DNA of 64,000 bases from Ilumatobacteraceae bacterium (GCA_022425725.1 JAKMEY010000001.1:1-64000); one strand, 5' to 3'. Positions 1 to 9,060 are shown, counted from the stretch's first letter. Numbers and translations are program-made. The notes: a model not told the origin generated them from the letters alone.

Positions 1-126
1 GGGTGGGATGTCAATGACCCTTTGCCAGTCGCAAAAGCCTGTGTTGCGTTGTTGTCAGACTGGTTCCCAGCAACGACCGGAGAGATTATTCACGTTGATG
101 GCGGTTATCACGCAGTCGGCGCGTAA
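1..126 (+). CDS. fabI: enoyl-[acyl-carrier-protein] reductase (FabI-type), 3' end only
   Basis: The window opens inside this gene. The 41 visible codons end in a TAA. They contain the segment [16 protein letters not shown], which matches the C-terminal end of FabI/InhA-type enoyl-ACP reductases: a short-chain dehydrogenase fold with the TGEhhHVDGG strand after the substrate-binding loop. The family reduces the double bond in the last step of type II fatty acid elongation with NADH, in the cytosol. Only the tail is visible, so another SDR with the same ending cannot be fully excluded. The gene converges with the aldo/keto reductase, 11 bases away. Confidence 0.7.
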   Translation, partial: GWDVNDPLPVAKACVALLSDWFPATTGEIIHVDGGYHAVGA

Positions 127-137
127 CCCAGGCGTTA

Positions 138-1121
138 TCAACCGATCGCCGCAGTGATTTCTTCGGCGACGTCAGCGGTCAGCAATGGGATGACATCCAG
201 TGCTGCGAAGTTCTCCGTCACCTGCGAAGCCCGGCTCGCACCGGTAATCACGGTTGACACCATTGGATGCAACGTGCACCACGCAATTGCTAGTTGGGCA
301 ATCGAGCATCCAAGACGATCAGCGATTGGTCGCAACCGCTCGATTCGGGCAAGGGCGGCTTCATCACTCATTCGAGTACGTAGCCACTCGTATCCCGAAA
401 GCGCGGCTCGTGAGTCGTCAGGAATTCCATCTTTGTACTTGCCGGTGAGCAATCCCGACGCAAGCGGACTCCAAATTGTATTTCCATAGCCAGTTTCGGC
501 ATGGAGCCGCTGATACTCCCGCTCGACTCTGCGGCGCTCTAAGAGGTTGTACTGCGACTGTTCGGTGACGGGTGCGTGCAAATGATGCTGTTGAGCAATC
601 GCTATGGCGTGACGAATCTCGTCGGCGGACCACTCGCTCGTACCCCAGTACAGCGCCTTACCGCTTGACACCATGTCGCTCATCGCCCACACCGTCTCTT
701 CCATTGGAGTGTTGGGATCAGACCGGTGGCAGTACACAACGTCAACAAAATCCATTTGCAGGCGTTCGAGAGAGGCATCGATCGCCTGCATCAAGTACTT
801 GCGATTGAGGGTGTTGCGCATATTTGGGTCGTCTCCGTGGATACCCCAAAACAGCTTTGTCGTGGCAACGTATGACCAGCGGGGCCACCCAAGATCACGA
901 AATACTCGGCCCATAATTGATTCGCTTCGACCGCCGGCGTAGGCCTCTGCGTTATCGAAGAAGTTGCACCCCGCATCGTGCGCTGCCTGCATGCATTCAA
1001 GCGCAGGGTCGTCCGCCATCTGCGTATCAAATGTCACCCATGAGCCGTAAGAGAGAACGCTCACCTTGATACCGGTCGCACCGAGCCTGCGGTATTCCAT
1101 GTTGTCTTCGGGGATTGCCAT
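138..1121 (-). CDS. aldo/keto reductase
   Basis: This is a 327-residue protein of the aldo/keto reductase superfamily, a TIM barrel using NADPH to reduce aldehydes or ketones. It most resembles the group that includes the voltage-gated potassium channel beta subunit and YghZ. Visible family features are the N-terminal [12 protein letters not shown] strand, the [12 protein letters not shown] segment holding the catalytic Asp and Tyr, a later catalytic Lys (ATTKLFWG) and His (VVYCHRSD), and the GTSEW cofactor segment. It lies 33 bases downstream of hisF on the same strand, so it is probably co-transcribed with the his genes, although nothing ties it to histidine synthesis. A second in-frame ATG seven codons in is an equally good start. 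The substrate is unknown. Confidence 0.9.
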   Translation of the reverse strand: MAIPEDNMEYRRLGATGIKVSVLSYGSWVTFDTQMADDPALECMQAAHDAGCNFFDNAEAYAGGRSESIMGRVFRDLGWPRWSYVATTKLFWGIHGDDPNMRNTLNRKYLMQAIDASLERLQMDFVDVVYCHRSDPNTPMEETVWAMSDMVSSGKALYWGTSEWSADEIRHAIAIAQQHHLHAPVTEQSQYNLLERRRVEREYQRLHAETGYGNTIWSPLASGLLTGKYKDGIPDDSRAALSGYEWLRTRMSDEAALARIERLRPIADRLGCSIAQLAIAWCTLHPMVSTVITGASRASQVTENFAALDVIPLLTADVAEEITAAIG

Positions 1122-1154
1122 GTATTGAACGTACAGGCGGGTTCCGGGCGATTC

Positions 1155-1934
1155 CTAATCAGAGCCAGATGATGGTCGAACCCGTATGCCTCGCTCGGCC
1201 ATTACTGCTTTTGCATCTGCAACGGTGTGTTCGCCAAAGTGGAAAATTGATGCGGCGAGTACCGCGTCAGCGTTACCTTGCAACACTCCATCAGCGAGAT
1301 GCTCGAGCGTTCCGACGCCACCGCTTGCAATGACTGGCACCGATACTTCCTGCGAGATGCGCGAGTTCAGCGAGTGATCGAACCCTTCCCGGGTTCCGTC
1401 ACGATCCATCGAGGTGACGAGCAGTTCACCGGCGCCGAGCTCGACCGCAGTCGCCGCCCATTCGATGGCATCGAGGCCAGTTGGGGTGCGGCCGCCGTGA
1501 AGAAAGACTTCGAATGATCCACTGGCGGTCTGACGGGCATCGACTGCGCAGACCACACACTGGGTGCCAAAGACATCAGCAATTTCTGAAATGAGTTCAC
1601 GACGTTCGACGGCCGCGGTATTGACGCTCACTTTGTCGGCACCCGCTCGCAGCATTCGCCGCGCATCGTCCAACGTACGGATTCCGCCACCGACGGTGAA
1701 CGGCAAGAAGACCTGCTCTGCGACCCGTTCCACCATCTCGATGGTCGTTGCTCGATGATCACTCGATGCAGTGATATCGAGAAAGACAAGTTCGTCCGCT
1801 CCCTGGGCGTCATAGCGCTGAGCGAGTTCAACCGGGTCGCCAGCGTCACGAAGTCCGACGAAGTTGACCCCCTTCACCACGCGACCTTCGGTGACATCAA
1901 GGCATGGGATGACCCTTGCCACTCGATCATTCAT
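1155..1934 (-). CDS. hisF: imidazole glycerol phosphate synthase subunit HisF
   Basis: This 259-residue protein is the cyclase subunit of imidazole glycerol phosphate synthase. It takes ammonia from HisH and converts PRFAR into imidazole glycerol phosphate and AICAR in histidine biosynthesis. The (beta/alpha)8 barrel is clear: [16 protein letters not shown] carries the first catalytic Asp (residue 13), and VCAVDARQ carries the second Asp on the opposite half-barrel. The phosphate-binding segments GGGIRT and ASGGVGT are present. Its ATG overlaps the hisA stop by four bases (ATGA), so translation is probably coupled. It is the last his gene of the visible operon. Confidence 0.97.
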   Translation of the reverse strand: MNDRVARVIPCLDVTEGRVVKGVNFVGLRDAGDPVELAQRYDAQGADELVFLDITASSDHRATTIEMVERVAEQVFLPFTVGGGIRTLDDARRMLRAGADKVSVNTAAVERRELISEIADVFGTQCVVCAVDARQTASGSFEVFLHGGRTPTGLDAIEWAATAVELGAGELLVTSMDRDGTREGFDHSLNSRISQEVSVPVIASGGVGTLEHLADGVLQGNADAVLAASIFHFGEHTVADAKAVMAERGIRVRPSSGSD

Positions 1935-2641
1935 TGCAGCACCGCCACTGCGTCAGTCACCGTAAAGCGACCCTCGTAGATCGCCTTGCCTGCGATTACT
2001 CCTGCGAGGCCGTCGATGGCCGACAGCGCACGAATGTCGTCGAGCGATGCAACCCCACCGCTCGCAATCACGGGAATCGTCGTCGACGATGATGCCATTA
2101 CCAGACCGTCCAGATCTGGACCAACGAGCATGCCGTCACGAGAAATATCGGTGATCACAAATGCATCTGCAGTCGGGTACAAGCTCAAAGCGTCAGACAG
2201 TTGAAGGGTTGACGCCTCCGTCCAGCCTTCGAGTGCGACGATCCCGTCGCGATGATCGAGACCGACCGCAATTGGTAACACCGGAGCACAGCGAGCAACG
2301 AGATCTGGGTCGCGAATTGCAGCCGATCCCATCACTACCCGAGCAACCCCAGCATCTGAGAGTTCCTGAACATCATCAATGCTCCGAACACCACCACCGG
2401 TCTGAATTGCCGCCATCCCGTCGAGTTCTTTCGCCACTGCCGCGATGAGAGGTCGATTTACCGGACCGTCGGCTCGTGCCGCATTGAGATCAACGATGTG
2501 CACCCACTCTGCGCCAGCATCGACAAATGATGCGGCAGCCGCAACCGCATCATCGCCGTACTCCGTCGAAGCCCCGTAATCACCTTGGGCGAGTCGGACA
2601 ACTTTGCCATCGAGTAGGTCGATAGCTGGAAAAAGTTTCAT
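1931..2641 (-). CDS. hisA: phosphoribosyl-ProFAR isomerase HisA
   Basis: This 236-residue TIM-barrel protein is a sister of HisF. It isomerises ProFAR to PRFAR, the substrate of His[19 protein letters not shown] contains the catalytic Asp8 and the family start; GGGVRS and ASGGVAS are the two phosphate loops. In actinomycetes such as Mycobacterium and Streptomyces this gene often encodes PriA, which also serves tryptophan synthesis as TrpF. Whether this protein has the dual activity cannot be decided from reading. Its ATG shares one base with the hisH stop (TGATG). Confidence 0.95.
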   Translation of the reverse strand: MKLFPAIDLLDGKVVRLAQGDYGASTEYGDDAVAAAASFVDAGAEWVHIVDLNAARADGPVNRPLIAAVAKELDGMAAIQTGGGVRSIDDVQELSDAGVARVVMGSAAIRDPDLVARCAPVLPIAVGLDHRDGIVALEGWTEASTLQLSDALSLYPTADAFVITDISRDGMLVGPDLDGLVMASSSTTIPVIASGGVASLDDIRALSAIDGLAGVIAGKAIYEGRFTVTDAVAVLQ

Positions 2642-3255
2642 CAGGTGATTCCCTCATGTGAGAGCCAACGATTCAACATCGCCAACCCGGCACGGCCCGA
2701 CTTTTCGGGGTGAAACTGAACGGCGAGCACATTGTCGTGACGACATGCGGCGGTAACCGACCCCCCATAGTGCACCGTTGCGGCGACATCTGTTGCGTTT
2801 TCAGGGTGGGCAGAAAGCGAGTGCACGAAGTACATCCATTGTGGGTCGTCGTCACGAGACAGCACCGGGTCTGGTCTGTCGACAATCAGTTCGTTCCATT
2901 GCATTTGCGGCCGACGGACCTCTGCAGGGAGGTAACGAATCGTTCCACCTACGACACCCAGCCCGTCAACACCCGGTGCTTCCTCAGACGAATCGAAGAG
3001 CATCTGCATTCCTACGCAGATACCTAAGAATGGGCGCCCACTATCGACCACGTCATGGACGACACCGTCGAGATCTCGCTCTTGAAGCGCGTTCATGCAG
3101 GCGCCAAAATTTCCGACTCCTGGAAGCACAACACCAGCCGCGGAAGTAATGGCATCAGCTGAGTCGGTCAAGACTGCGTCTGCTCCGAGAGTGCGGAGCG
3201 CTTTCTGCGCAGAGTGAAGATTTCCAATGCCGTAGTCAATGACGGCAACCGTCAT
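2641..3255 (-). CDS. hisH: imidazole glycerol phosphate synthase glutaminase subunit HisH
   Basis: This is a class I glutamine amidotransferase of 204 residues that hydrolyses glutamine and channels ammonia to HisF. The protein begins MTVAVIDYGIGNLHS. The catalytic Cys80 sits in FLGICVGMQ, and the His/Glu of the triad in VQFHPEKSG. An upstream in-frame start would add 26 residues, but the start chosen here is preceded by GAGGAA six bases upstream and matches the usual HisH N terminus. The gene lies 25 bases after hisB and overlaps hisA by one base. Confidence 0.95.
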   Translation of the reverse strand: MTVAVIDYGIGNLHSAQKALRTLGADAVLTDSADAITSAAGVVLPGVGNFGACMNALQERDLDGVVHDVVDSGRPFLGICVGMQMLFDSSEEAPGVDGLGVVGGTIRYLPAEVRRPQMQWNELIVDRPDPVLSRDDDPQWMYFVHSLSAHPENATDVAATVHYGGSVTAACRHDNVLAVQFHPEKSGRAGLAMLNRWLSHEGIT

Positions 3256-3280
3256 AAGACGTTCCTCGAACTGCCACGCA

Positions 3281-3874
3281 TCACAGCACGCCCTTCGTCG
3301 ATGGCACAGATCCACCCTCGACTCGCACTGCATCTCTCAGCGACCTCGCAAGCCCCTTAAACGTCGCTTCAATAATGTGATGGGCATTTCTGCCACGGAC
3401 GAGCTCGACGTGCAGCGTCATCATCGCCGCTGTTGCGAACGATGAAATGCTGTGTTCTGCGAGTTGGGGATCGAAGGGCGGATTTCCCAATGGCAACACT
3501 TCAGGGATGTCGACCTCCCACTGCGTAAACGGTCGTCCCGAAAGATCGAGTGCGATATCAATGAGGGCCTCGTCAAGCGGATAGCGGCCACTCGCAAACC
3601 GACGAATGCCAGCCTTATCTCCGAGGGCCTCTGCAAAACACTCTCCGAGCACGATCGATACATCTTCTACCGTGTGATGACTGTCGATATGGAGATCGCC
3701 GGTCGCATGCACCGTGAGGTCAAACCCTCCGTGCCGACCCAACTGGTCGAGCATGTGATCAAAAAATGGGAGCCCCGTCGAAATATCGGTTTTCCCCGAA
3801 CCATCGAGGTTGATTTCGATCTCGATAGAGGTCTCGGCGGTTTTCCGCTCTCGGCGAGCAATCCGTGCAGACAT
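3281..3874 (-). CDS. hisB: imidazoleglycerol-phosphate dehydratase HisB
   Basis: This 197-residue protein is the monofunctional dehydratase that converts imidazole glycerol phosphate to imidazole acetol phosphate. The manganese-binding motifs are visible: FFDHMLDQLGRHGGFD, the DSHHTVED segment, and the equivalent of the second repeat near FATAAMMTLHVE and NAHHIIEATFKG. There is no fused histidinol-phosphate phosphatase domain as in E. coli HisB; actinobacteria normally have the short form. It sits seven bases after hisC and 25 before hisH. Confidence 0.96.
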   Translation of the reverse strand: MSARIARRERKTAETSIEIEINLDGSGKTDISTGLPFFDHMLDQLGRHGGFDLTVHATGDLHIDSHHTVEDVSIVLGECFAEALGDKAGIRRFASGRYPLDEALIDIALDLSGRPFTQWEVDIPEVLPLGNPPFDPQLAEHSISSFATAAMMTLHVELVRGRNAHHIIEATFKGLARSLRDAVRVEGGSVPSTKGVL

Positions 3875-3881
3875 GACTACA

Positions 3882-4940
3882 TCATTCCGTCTCTAGCGCT
3901 GATTGCAAACCTGCAAGAAACGCGTTGTTTTCGTCTTCGGTACCAATTGTCAAACGTAGCCACCCCTTGAGTCGAGGCCACGAGGAACAGTTTCGAACAA
4001 GCACGCCATGGTCGAGCAGAGTGCTCCACATGAAGTCCGCGTCTCGCCGGGTCTTGAACAAGACAAAATTTGCACTGCTTGGACTCACGTCGACATCAAG
4101 CTCAATCAATGCTTTTTGAACTCGCTCGCGCTCTGAAACGATGAGCAACACGCGCTCGTTCATGTCATCGGTGAACTTGAGTGCGAGTTCGCCGGCGATT
4201 TGTTTCACCGAATCAAGGTGATACGGAAGCACAGCAGTCCAAAGATGACCGATAACATCCGAAGACCCGATGAGGTAACCAAGTCGCAAGGCGGCAAGGC
4301 TCCACGTTTTCGAAAATGTCCTAGAGACCACAATTCGGTCAGAACTCAAAGCGCGATCGATTGCTGACCACGAAGAAAATTCTGCATAAGCCTCATCGAC
4401 GACGAGCATTGCGTCAGAGGCCTCGCAGATGATGTCAATCATTGATTCGTCATCGCACTGACCAGTCGGGTTGTTCGGCGAAGAGAGAAACACGAGATGA
4501 GGTTGAACCTCTCTCAGCACCTCCCGCACGCGAGCGCTGTCGAGGGTGAAGTCCTCATTTCGTTCAATCACCATGACCTCAGAACCCAAAATCTTGGCGA
4601 TCTGAACGTGCATCTGGTAGCCGGGCTCAAAGACGACCACACGACGCCCCGGGCCGGCGTACGCAAGCAGGATGGTCTGGAGCACTTCATTGGAACCGTT
4701 CGCGACGAAGAGTTGCTCTGGTTGCACACCGTGATACGCAGCGAGGCGATCGCGTAAGCGTGAGGCTGTTCGGTCGGGGTACCTGTTCCACGAAACGTCC
4801 TGAATGGCCTCGGTGAACTCTGAGACAAACGCTTCTGGGGGTGGAAAGGGGGACTCATTGGTGTTGAGTCGAATGGGAACATCAACCTGCGGCGAGTGAT
4901 AGCCAGGCATCGCTGCGATTTCTGGTCGTAACTCAGGCAC
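3882..4940 (-). CDS. hisC: histidinol-phosphate aminotransferase HisC
   Basis: This is a fold-type I PLP aminotransferase of 352 residues that transaminates imidazole acetol phosphate with glutamate to histidinol phosphate. LNTNESPFPPP is the substrate-binding start, SSPNNPTG and DEAYAEF hold cofactor contacts, and SRTFSKTWSLAALRLGY carries the Schiff-base Lys211. The start is GTG; no Shine-Dalgarno is visible, but a TAGCCT box lies six bases upstream, so a leaderless message is likely. It is the first gene of the run hisC-hisB-hisH-hisA-hisF. hisD, hisG, hisI and hisE are not in this window, so the pathway genes are split. Confidence 0.93.
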   Translation of the reverse strand: MPELRPEIAAMPGYHSPQVDVPIRLNTNESPFPPPEAFVSEFTEAIQDVSWNRYPDRTASRLRDRLAAYHGVQPEQLFVANGSNEVLQTILLAYAGPGRRVVVFEPGYQMHVQIAKILGSEVMVIERNEDFTLDSARVREVLREVQPHLVFLSSPNNPTGQCDDESMIDIICEASDAMLVVDEAYAEFSSWSAIDRALSSDRIVVSRTFSKTWSLAALRLGYLIGSSDVIGHLWTAVLPYHLDSVKQIAGELALKFTDDMNERVLLIVSERERVQKALIELDVDVSPSSANFVLFKTRRDADFMWSTLLDHGVLVRNCSSWPRLKGWLRLTIGTEDENNAFLAGLQSALETE

Positions 4941-4946
4941 GCCATC

Positions 4947-4952
4947 AGGCTA
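4947..4952 (-). promoter_or_regulatory. putative -10 box for leaderless hisC mRNA
   Basis: TAGCCT on the minus strand, six bases before the hisC GTG. It fits the TAnnnT plus 6-7 bases plus start-codon pattern seen at many other genes here. No clear -35 hexamer is visible. Confidence 0.45.
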
Positions 4953-5024
4953 CTGACATCGACTCATCACCGAATGCGACTCTGAGAACAACTTTTCTCA
5001 TCAGTTTGGAATACGGTTCCAGGC

Positions 5025-5228
5025 GTGGAGATCGACCTCGTGGCGTTCAGTGCCGAACTATCGGCCCTCGAAGAGCACCTGGCGCGTTGTCGCGACCGCG
5101 TGGAAGGTCTCATCACTCCACTCCGTTCAAGCGAACGTGAGGACATACTGTCACCCCTCTACGAGTCTGAGCGCTTGCTTCGAAGCGCTGAACGTGCGAT
5201 CTCTCGCGCCGAACGCGCAACCCGCTAG
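5025..5228 (+). CDS. small helical protein of unknown function
   Basis: This is a 67-residue protein starting at GTG, divergent from hisC and 31 bases before mshD. It is very rich in Glu, Arg, Leu and Ala, with Leu/Ala spaced as in an amphipathic helix or short coiled coil (LSALEEHLARCRDRVEGL and later YESERLLRSAERAISRAERA). It has no signal peptide or membrane segment. I do not recognise a family. The reading frame has the codon bias of its neighbours and fills the gap neatly, but a short ORF of this kind could be spurious. Confidence 0.5.
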   Translation: MEIDLVAFSAELSALEEHLARCRDRVEGLITPLRSSEREDILSPLYESERLLRSAERAISRAERATR

Positions 5229-5259
5229 CGCTCTCGTCTAAACGAGTAGCCTCAGGCGG

Positions 5260-6207
5260 GTGACGCAACCGCCTTCTCCCACACTTGCCTTTGCCGGGCC
5301 AGTCGAAGCGGAGATACGCCCTGCGCTCATTCACTTCTGTGATGAGGTTGAACGTCGTCATGGACACAGAATTCTCTCTGATCAGTTGCGCTTAGATGTG
5401 CTCGATGAGACATCTTCGCACCCACCTGTGGTCGCTCTGGCAGAGGTCGACAGCGTGCTGGCTGCCGTGTCGATCGCAAGCAGGACCAATGAGGGGTGGA
5501 CGTTAGAGGTTGTGTGCCAGCACGACCATGCTCTTGCGCCGGCGCGCGACATCATTCGGCTGGTGGTGAACGGCGTTACCGACCTCTTGCAGACGGAGAA
5601 CCCGGTTCGCATCACCTGGTGGGCACGAGCCCATGATCCGTGGGTGGAACACCTTGCCTCCGCGCTCGGATTCGTTGAGTATCGACGACTGCATCAAATG
5701 CGGATTCCGTTGACGACCGAGAACGCAGCGCGCTTTCACAATGGTGCGGCGGAAACCCGTGGTTTCATTGTTGGCAACGATGAGCATGAGTGGCTCTCGG
5801 TAAACAACGCTGCGTTCGCCGACCACGAAGAGCAAGGCGGTTGGACGCGTGAGCAATTGGAACGTCGCGTGAGGGCGCCGTGGTTTCTTGCCAATGACCT
5901 CCGTCTTCACCCTGTTTCTGGAAGCATCACCGGGTTTTGCTGGACCAAGCGACATGAACCTGACTTACATGAGCCCGAACTCGGTGAAATCTATGCGATC
6001 GCCGTCGACCCCTCACAGGTCGGTCAAGGTCTGGGCAAACAGATGGTGATGGCCGGATTTAGTCATCTTGCAGGTGCAGGGATCTCTATTGGGATGTTGT
6101 ACGTCGATGCTGACAATACGGCGGCGATGGCCCTATACGAATCGATCGGTATGGAGGTTCACCACACTGATCGCGCCTACCGTCGGTCTGGACCACCGTC
6201 AGCATGA
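5260..6207 (+). CDS. mshD: mycothiol synthase (mycothiol acetyltransferase) MshD
   Basis: This 315-residue protein has two tandem GNAT domains. The C-terminal one is well conserved, with EIYAIAVDPSQVGQGLGKQ (acetyl-CoA pyrophosphate loop, roughly residues 245-263) and MLYVDADNTAAMALYESIGM. This arrangement and length match MshD, which acetylates Cys-GlcN-inositol with acetyl-CoA in the last step of mycothiol synthesis. Mycothiol is the low-molecular-weight thiol of actinobacteria, so the gene is a good taxonomic marker. The start is GTG with a TAGCCT box seven bases upstream. Its stop overlaps the rlmN ATG (ATGA). Mycothiol persulfide is a plausible substrate for the persulfide dioxygenase near 55 kb. 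Confidence 0.88.
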   Translation: MTQPPSPTLAFAGPVEAEIRPALIHFCDEVERRHGHRILSDQLRLDVLDETSSHPPVVALAEVDSVLAAVSIASRTNEGWTLEVVCQHDHALAPARDIIRLVVNGVTDLLQTENPVRITWWARAHDPWVEHLASALGFVEYRRLHQMRIPLTTENAARFHNGAAETRGFIVGNDEHEWLSVNNAAFADHEEQGGWTREQLERRVRAPWFLANDLRLHPVSGSITGFCWTKRHEPDLHEPELGEIYAIAVDPSQVGQGLGKQMVMAGFSHLAGAGISIGMLYVDADNTAAMALYESIGMEVHHTDRAYRRSGPPSA

Positions 6208-7262
6208 GCTCTTCGCAGCCCAGATACGGAGTTGACAAGCAGTCACTTGCGAACCTTCTCGACGGCGAGCCCTCATATCGCGTCGAACAGGTGTGGAAAG
6301 CCCTCTACAGCGACTGCGGACCGTCGTCAACGTGGACAACCCTGCCGACGTCATTGCGAGCCATCCTTGAAGAGGAACTCCCATCATCACTTACCGAACT
6401 ACATGCCAGTGAGGCTGATGATGGCCTCACAACAAAGTTCCTGTACGAGGTGGACGGCGGCGCTCGTATCGAGTCAGTGCTCATGCTGTATCCCGACCGA
6501 GCAACGGTCTGTATTTCATCACAAGCGGGTTGCGCAATGGGGTGCACCTTTTGCGCAACGGGCCAACAGGGTTTCAACCGACATCTCACCTCTGCAGAAC
6601 TCGTCGAACAAGTCGCACGGGCGAAGTACGCAGCCCAACAGCAAGGCCGCCGGCTCTCAAACGTGGTGGTGATGGGCATGGGTGAACCCCTCGCGAATGA
6701 AGATGCCCTCTGGCCTGCGATGACAGCAGTGCACGATGAGTTCGGCCTTTCCGCTCGCCATCTCACCGTGTCAACGGTTGGCCTCGTTCCTGGAATCCGG
6801 CGGCTTGCCGACCGTCCTTTGCCGGTAACTCTCGCTGTCAGCTTGCACGCAGCCCACGATGATCTCCGCAACACCTTGATTCCAATGAATCGTCGCTACC
6901 CCATCGATGAGCTTCTTGACGCTTGCTCACACTACGTATCACAACGAAAGCGTCGAATGAGTTTCGAGTGGGCAATGATCGATGGCGTCAACGACTCGGC
7001 TGAAGAAGCTGAGGCGCTTGCTGAGCTTTGCCGTCGACTCCGTCCGATTGCGCATGTCAACCTCATTCCGTTGAATCGAACCGCTGGCTACGAGTATCAG
7101 GGTTCCCGACGCTCACAGATCGAGAAATTTCAACAGGTGCTCACTCGTCGTGGAGTGGAGGCCACCATCCGCCGAAATCGAGGCAATGACATTGATGCCG
7201 CATGCGGGCAACTTGCTGCAATGACACCGGTGACGATTATGAAAGGTGCCGCTCAGACGTGA
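6204..7262 (+). CDS. rlmN: 23S rRNA (adenine2503-C2)-methyltransferase RlmN
   Basis: This 352-residue radical-SAM enzyme methylates A2503 of 23S rRNA, and in some bacteria also A37 of tRNAs. The [4Fe-4S] cysteines are Cys110, Cys114 and Cys117 in AGCAMGCTFCATG, followed by the GMGEPL motif. A C-terminal Cys in DIDAACGQLA is the expected methyl-carrying/resolving residue. The segment LAVSLHAAHDDLRN is typical of RlmN rather than Cfr. It is coupled to mshD by a four-base overlap and to the next ABC ATPase gene by another. Confidence 0.96.
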   Translation: MSSSQPRYGVDKQSLANLLDGEPSYRVEQVWKALYSDCGPSSTWTTLPTSLRAILEEELPSSLTELHASEADDGLTTKFLYEVDGGARIESVLMLYPDRATVCISSQAGCAMGCTFCATGQQGFNRHLTSAELVEQVARAKYAAQQQGRRLSNVVVMGMGEPLANEDALWPAMTAVHDEFGLSARHLTVSTVGLVPGIRRLADRPLPVTLAVSLHAAHDDLRNTLIPMNRRYPIDELLDACSHYVSQRKRRMSFEWAMIDGVNDSAEEAEALAELCRRLRPIAHVNLIPLNRTAGYEYQGSRRSQIEKFQQVLTRRGVEATIRRNRGNDIDAACGQLAAMTPVTIMKGAAQT

Positions 7263-8056
7263 GTGACCCCTTGGTGAAACTGAGCCATGTGGGGTTTTCG
7301 CGAGGCGAGCGAGACATTCTCACCGACATCAACCTCGAGATCGCTTCCGGGGAGCGTTGGCTTGTGGTTGGTGGAAACGGCAGCGGCAAGTCGACGCTGC
7401 TGCGGATGATGGCGTTGCGAGAACATCCGTCAGCGGGCGCAATTGACGTACTTGGGCAACGTCTCGGTCGGATGGACGTTCGAGCGATGCGACGACGAAT
7501 TGGGTTCGCCGCCCAGGGACTCACCGATCAGCTTCGACCCGATCTGCGAGCAATCGACGTGGTCGTGACGGCGTTACATGCAGCACTCGAGCCATGGTGG
7601 CATCAATATTCAGAAGACGATGTCGCAATGGCCCATGAGCAACTTGATCGGCTGGGCATCGCTCACCTTTCTCACCAGACCTTTGGCACCCTCTCGTCGG
7701 GTGAACGTCAACGTGTGCTGTTGGCCCGAACACTCATGAATAACCCGGCGCTTATCATTCTTGACGAACCTTTCGCCGGCCTCGACCTTGTCGCCCGAGA
7801 GGACCTCATCGATGCACTTGGCAGCCTTACCGGAGACGGTTCGATCGGCACTTTGGTTCTTGTCACACACCACCTAGAGGAAGTCCCCCAAGGGATGACC
7901 AACCTCTTGTGCCTTCGCGATGGAGCCACAGTCTTTAGAGGCTCGATATCGTCGGGAATGACGAGTGCGACGATGTCTGAAACCTTTGGAGTGAACCTCT
8001 CCGTGACCGCCACTGAAGATGGCCGCTTGAGAGCCGTTGCAGCCCACGGCGCTTGA
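7259..8056 (+). CDS. ABC-type ATPase, single nucleotide-binding domain
   Basis: This 265-residue protein is one complete ABC ATPase domain with Walker A (GGNGSGKST), signature (LSSGERQR), Walker B with catalytic Glu (LIILDEPFAGLDL) and H-loop (LVTHHLEEV). It resembles the YlmA/ModF type of stand-alone ATPase. No permease or solute-binding gene is adjacent, so the partner is unknown or it acts alone. The start is set at a GTG that overlaps the rlmN stop by four bases, because the longer reading frame would run 58 bases into rlmN and a GAAAGG lies upstream of this GTG. It converges with the SRPBCC gene. Confidence 0.85.
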   Translation: MSDPLVKLSHVGFSRGERDILTDINLEIASGERWLVVGGNGSGKSTLLRMMALREHPSAGAIDVLGQRLGRMDVRAMRRRIGFAAQGLTDQLRPDLRAIDVVVTALHAALEPWWHQYSEDDVAMAHEQLDRLGIAHLSHQTFGTLSSGERQRVLLARTLMNNPALIILDEPFAGLDLVAREDLIDALGSLTGDGSIGTLVLVTHHLEEVPQGMTNLLCLRDGATVFRGSISSGMTSATMSETFGVNLSVTATEDGRLRAVAAHGA

Positions 8057-8079
8057 GCACCTCGGTGAGGTCAATGCGT

Positions 8080-8505
8080 CTACTGAAGTAATTCTCGAAG
8101 TTGCTCAACCGCAGCATCAAGGCCGTTGTGGAGAGCGTCTTCAACTGGACCCGGGGTCCACATCGTTCCCTGATACTCAAGAACAGCAGTGACCGAGGTC
8201 TGCGAACCCTCGTCGCTCATGTCGAAACGCAATTCCCAATGTGCGTGTTTTCGACCGTCGGACTCATCTCGCGTGAACATGATGTGTTCATCATCGTCGA
8301 CCGAACGCTCCATTCGGAGTTGCTTCGAGCGTGCGAACGGCCCGATCGACACCCTGAGTTCAACGATCCAGTGCTGTTCCCCATCTTGCGCCACCGACGA
8401 AACGATCGGCACCCACTTCGGATACGTCGAAAGATCTCGCACCAATGGGCGAACAGCCTCCATCGATGCGGCGAACTCAACTGTGCGAGAAACGGTGAAT
8501 GCCAT
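8080..8505 (-). CDS. SRPBCC-family protein (polyketide cyclase/START-like fold)
   Basis: This 141-residue protein starts FTVSRTVEFAASMEAVRPLVRDLSTYPKWVP. That is the typical opening of SRPBCC/polyketide cyclase-like proteins, in which a first strand and two helices close a hydrophobic cavity. The spacing of the beta strands and the long C-terminal helix (VEDALHNGLDAAVEQLRELL) agree. Family members bind lipids, ubiquinone-like molecules or polyketides, but no ligand can be inferred here. The gene follows DUF3499 by eight bases on the same strand, so the two are probably co-transcribed. Confidence 0.75.
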   Translation of the reverse strand: MAFTVSRTVEFAASMEAVRPLVRDLSTYPKWVPIVSSVAQDGEQHWIVELRVSIGPFARSKQLRMERSVDDDEHIMFTRDESDGRKHAHWELRFDMSDEGSQTSVTAVLEYQGTMWTPGPVEDALHNGLDAAVEQLRELLQ

Positions 8506-8513
8506 TGCCGGTG

Positions 8514-8936
8514 TCAGTCGTGTAAAAACGGAGTGCCTCGGAAGGCCCGAGACAGCAATGGAGAGAGTCGTTGCGGGCTCTCATTTGGTTGTGCGTCGCT
8601 TTCGACTACCGGGTGTTCATCTCGGGAGGCGTTCGGCAGATCGGCCTCAAATAATGATGTCTGTGCTGCCGTCGCCTTCGATGTTCTGCGTCGGCGCCGT
8701 AACGGTTTCTCTACACGGTCACCGACAGGACCAGGTCGAAACAACCTCAGCGTCGGATCTCGGCGGTCATCAATCGTCCAGCCCTTGGGAGCGGTGAGCC
8801 GTTCGGCATGTTGCAGGCAAAGACCAGTTGATGATGAGTCAGAAGGAACGTCAAGCCACACCACAGCCCCAACGGGATCAAACCCGTAACTCAGCGCCAT
8901 GGGCTGAGAACATCCCGGACGATCACATGAGGCCAC
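8514..8936 (-). CDS. DUF3499 family protein
   Basis: This 140-residue protein opens with CDRPGCSQPM and carries CLQHAERLTAPKGW. Together these form the conserved Cys/His pattern of DUF3499, a family I know only from actinobacteria and whose function is not established. The CxxxxC plus CxxH arrangement suggests a small zinc site near the N terminus. The C-terminal half is Arg-rich and looks disordered. The start is GTG, with TACCCT six bases upstream and no Shine-Dalgarno. The tRNA-Val gene lies 51 bases upstream. Confidence 0.8.
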   Translation of the reverse strand: MASCDRPGCSQPMALSYGFDPVGAVVWLDVPSDSSSTGLCLQHAERLTAPKGWTIDDRRDPTLRLFRPGPVGDRVEKPLRRRRRTSKATAAQTSLFEADLPNASRDEHPVVESDAQPNESPQRLSPLLSRAFRGTPFLHD

Positions 8937-8942
8937 ATCCGT

Positions 8943-8948
8943 AGGGTA
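8943..8948 (-). promoter_or_regulatory. putative -10 box for leaderless DUF3499 mRNA
   Basis: TACCCT on the minus strand, six bases before the GTG start and between it and tRNA-Val. It fits the TAnnnT leaderless pattern of this window. Confidence 0.4.
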
Positions 8949-8987
8949 GGCGAATCAGCGCAAGGAGGAGAACACTTCCTCGATGAG

Positions 8988-9060
8988 TGGGCGATACGGG
9001 CCTCGATCCCATGACCTCCACGGTGTGAACGTGGCGCTCTTCCAACTGAGCTAATCGCCC
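8988..9060 (-). tRNA. tRNA-Val (anticodon CAC)
   Basis: Read on the minus strand, the 73 bases fold into a full cloverleaf. The acceptor stem is GGGCGAT with ATCGCCC and discriminator A. The D-arm is GCTC/GAGC, the anticodon stem CCACG/CGTGG with loop TTCACAC (anticodon CAC, reads GUG), the variable loop five bases, and the T-stem ATGGG/CCCGT. CCA is not encoded. The T-loop reads ATCGAGG, so position 54 is A rather than the nearly universal T. The rest is standard for a bacterial valine tRNA. Confidence 0.95.

Noticed and set aside
8988-9060. tRNA-Val as an integration site for a mobile element
   Set aside because: No integrase, no repeated tRNA 3' end and no change in gene character on either side.
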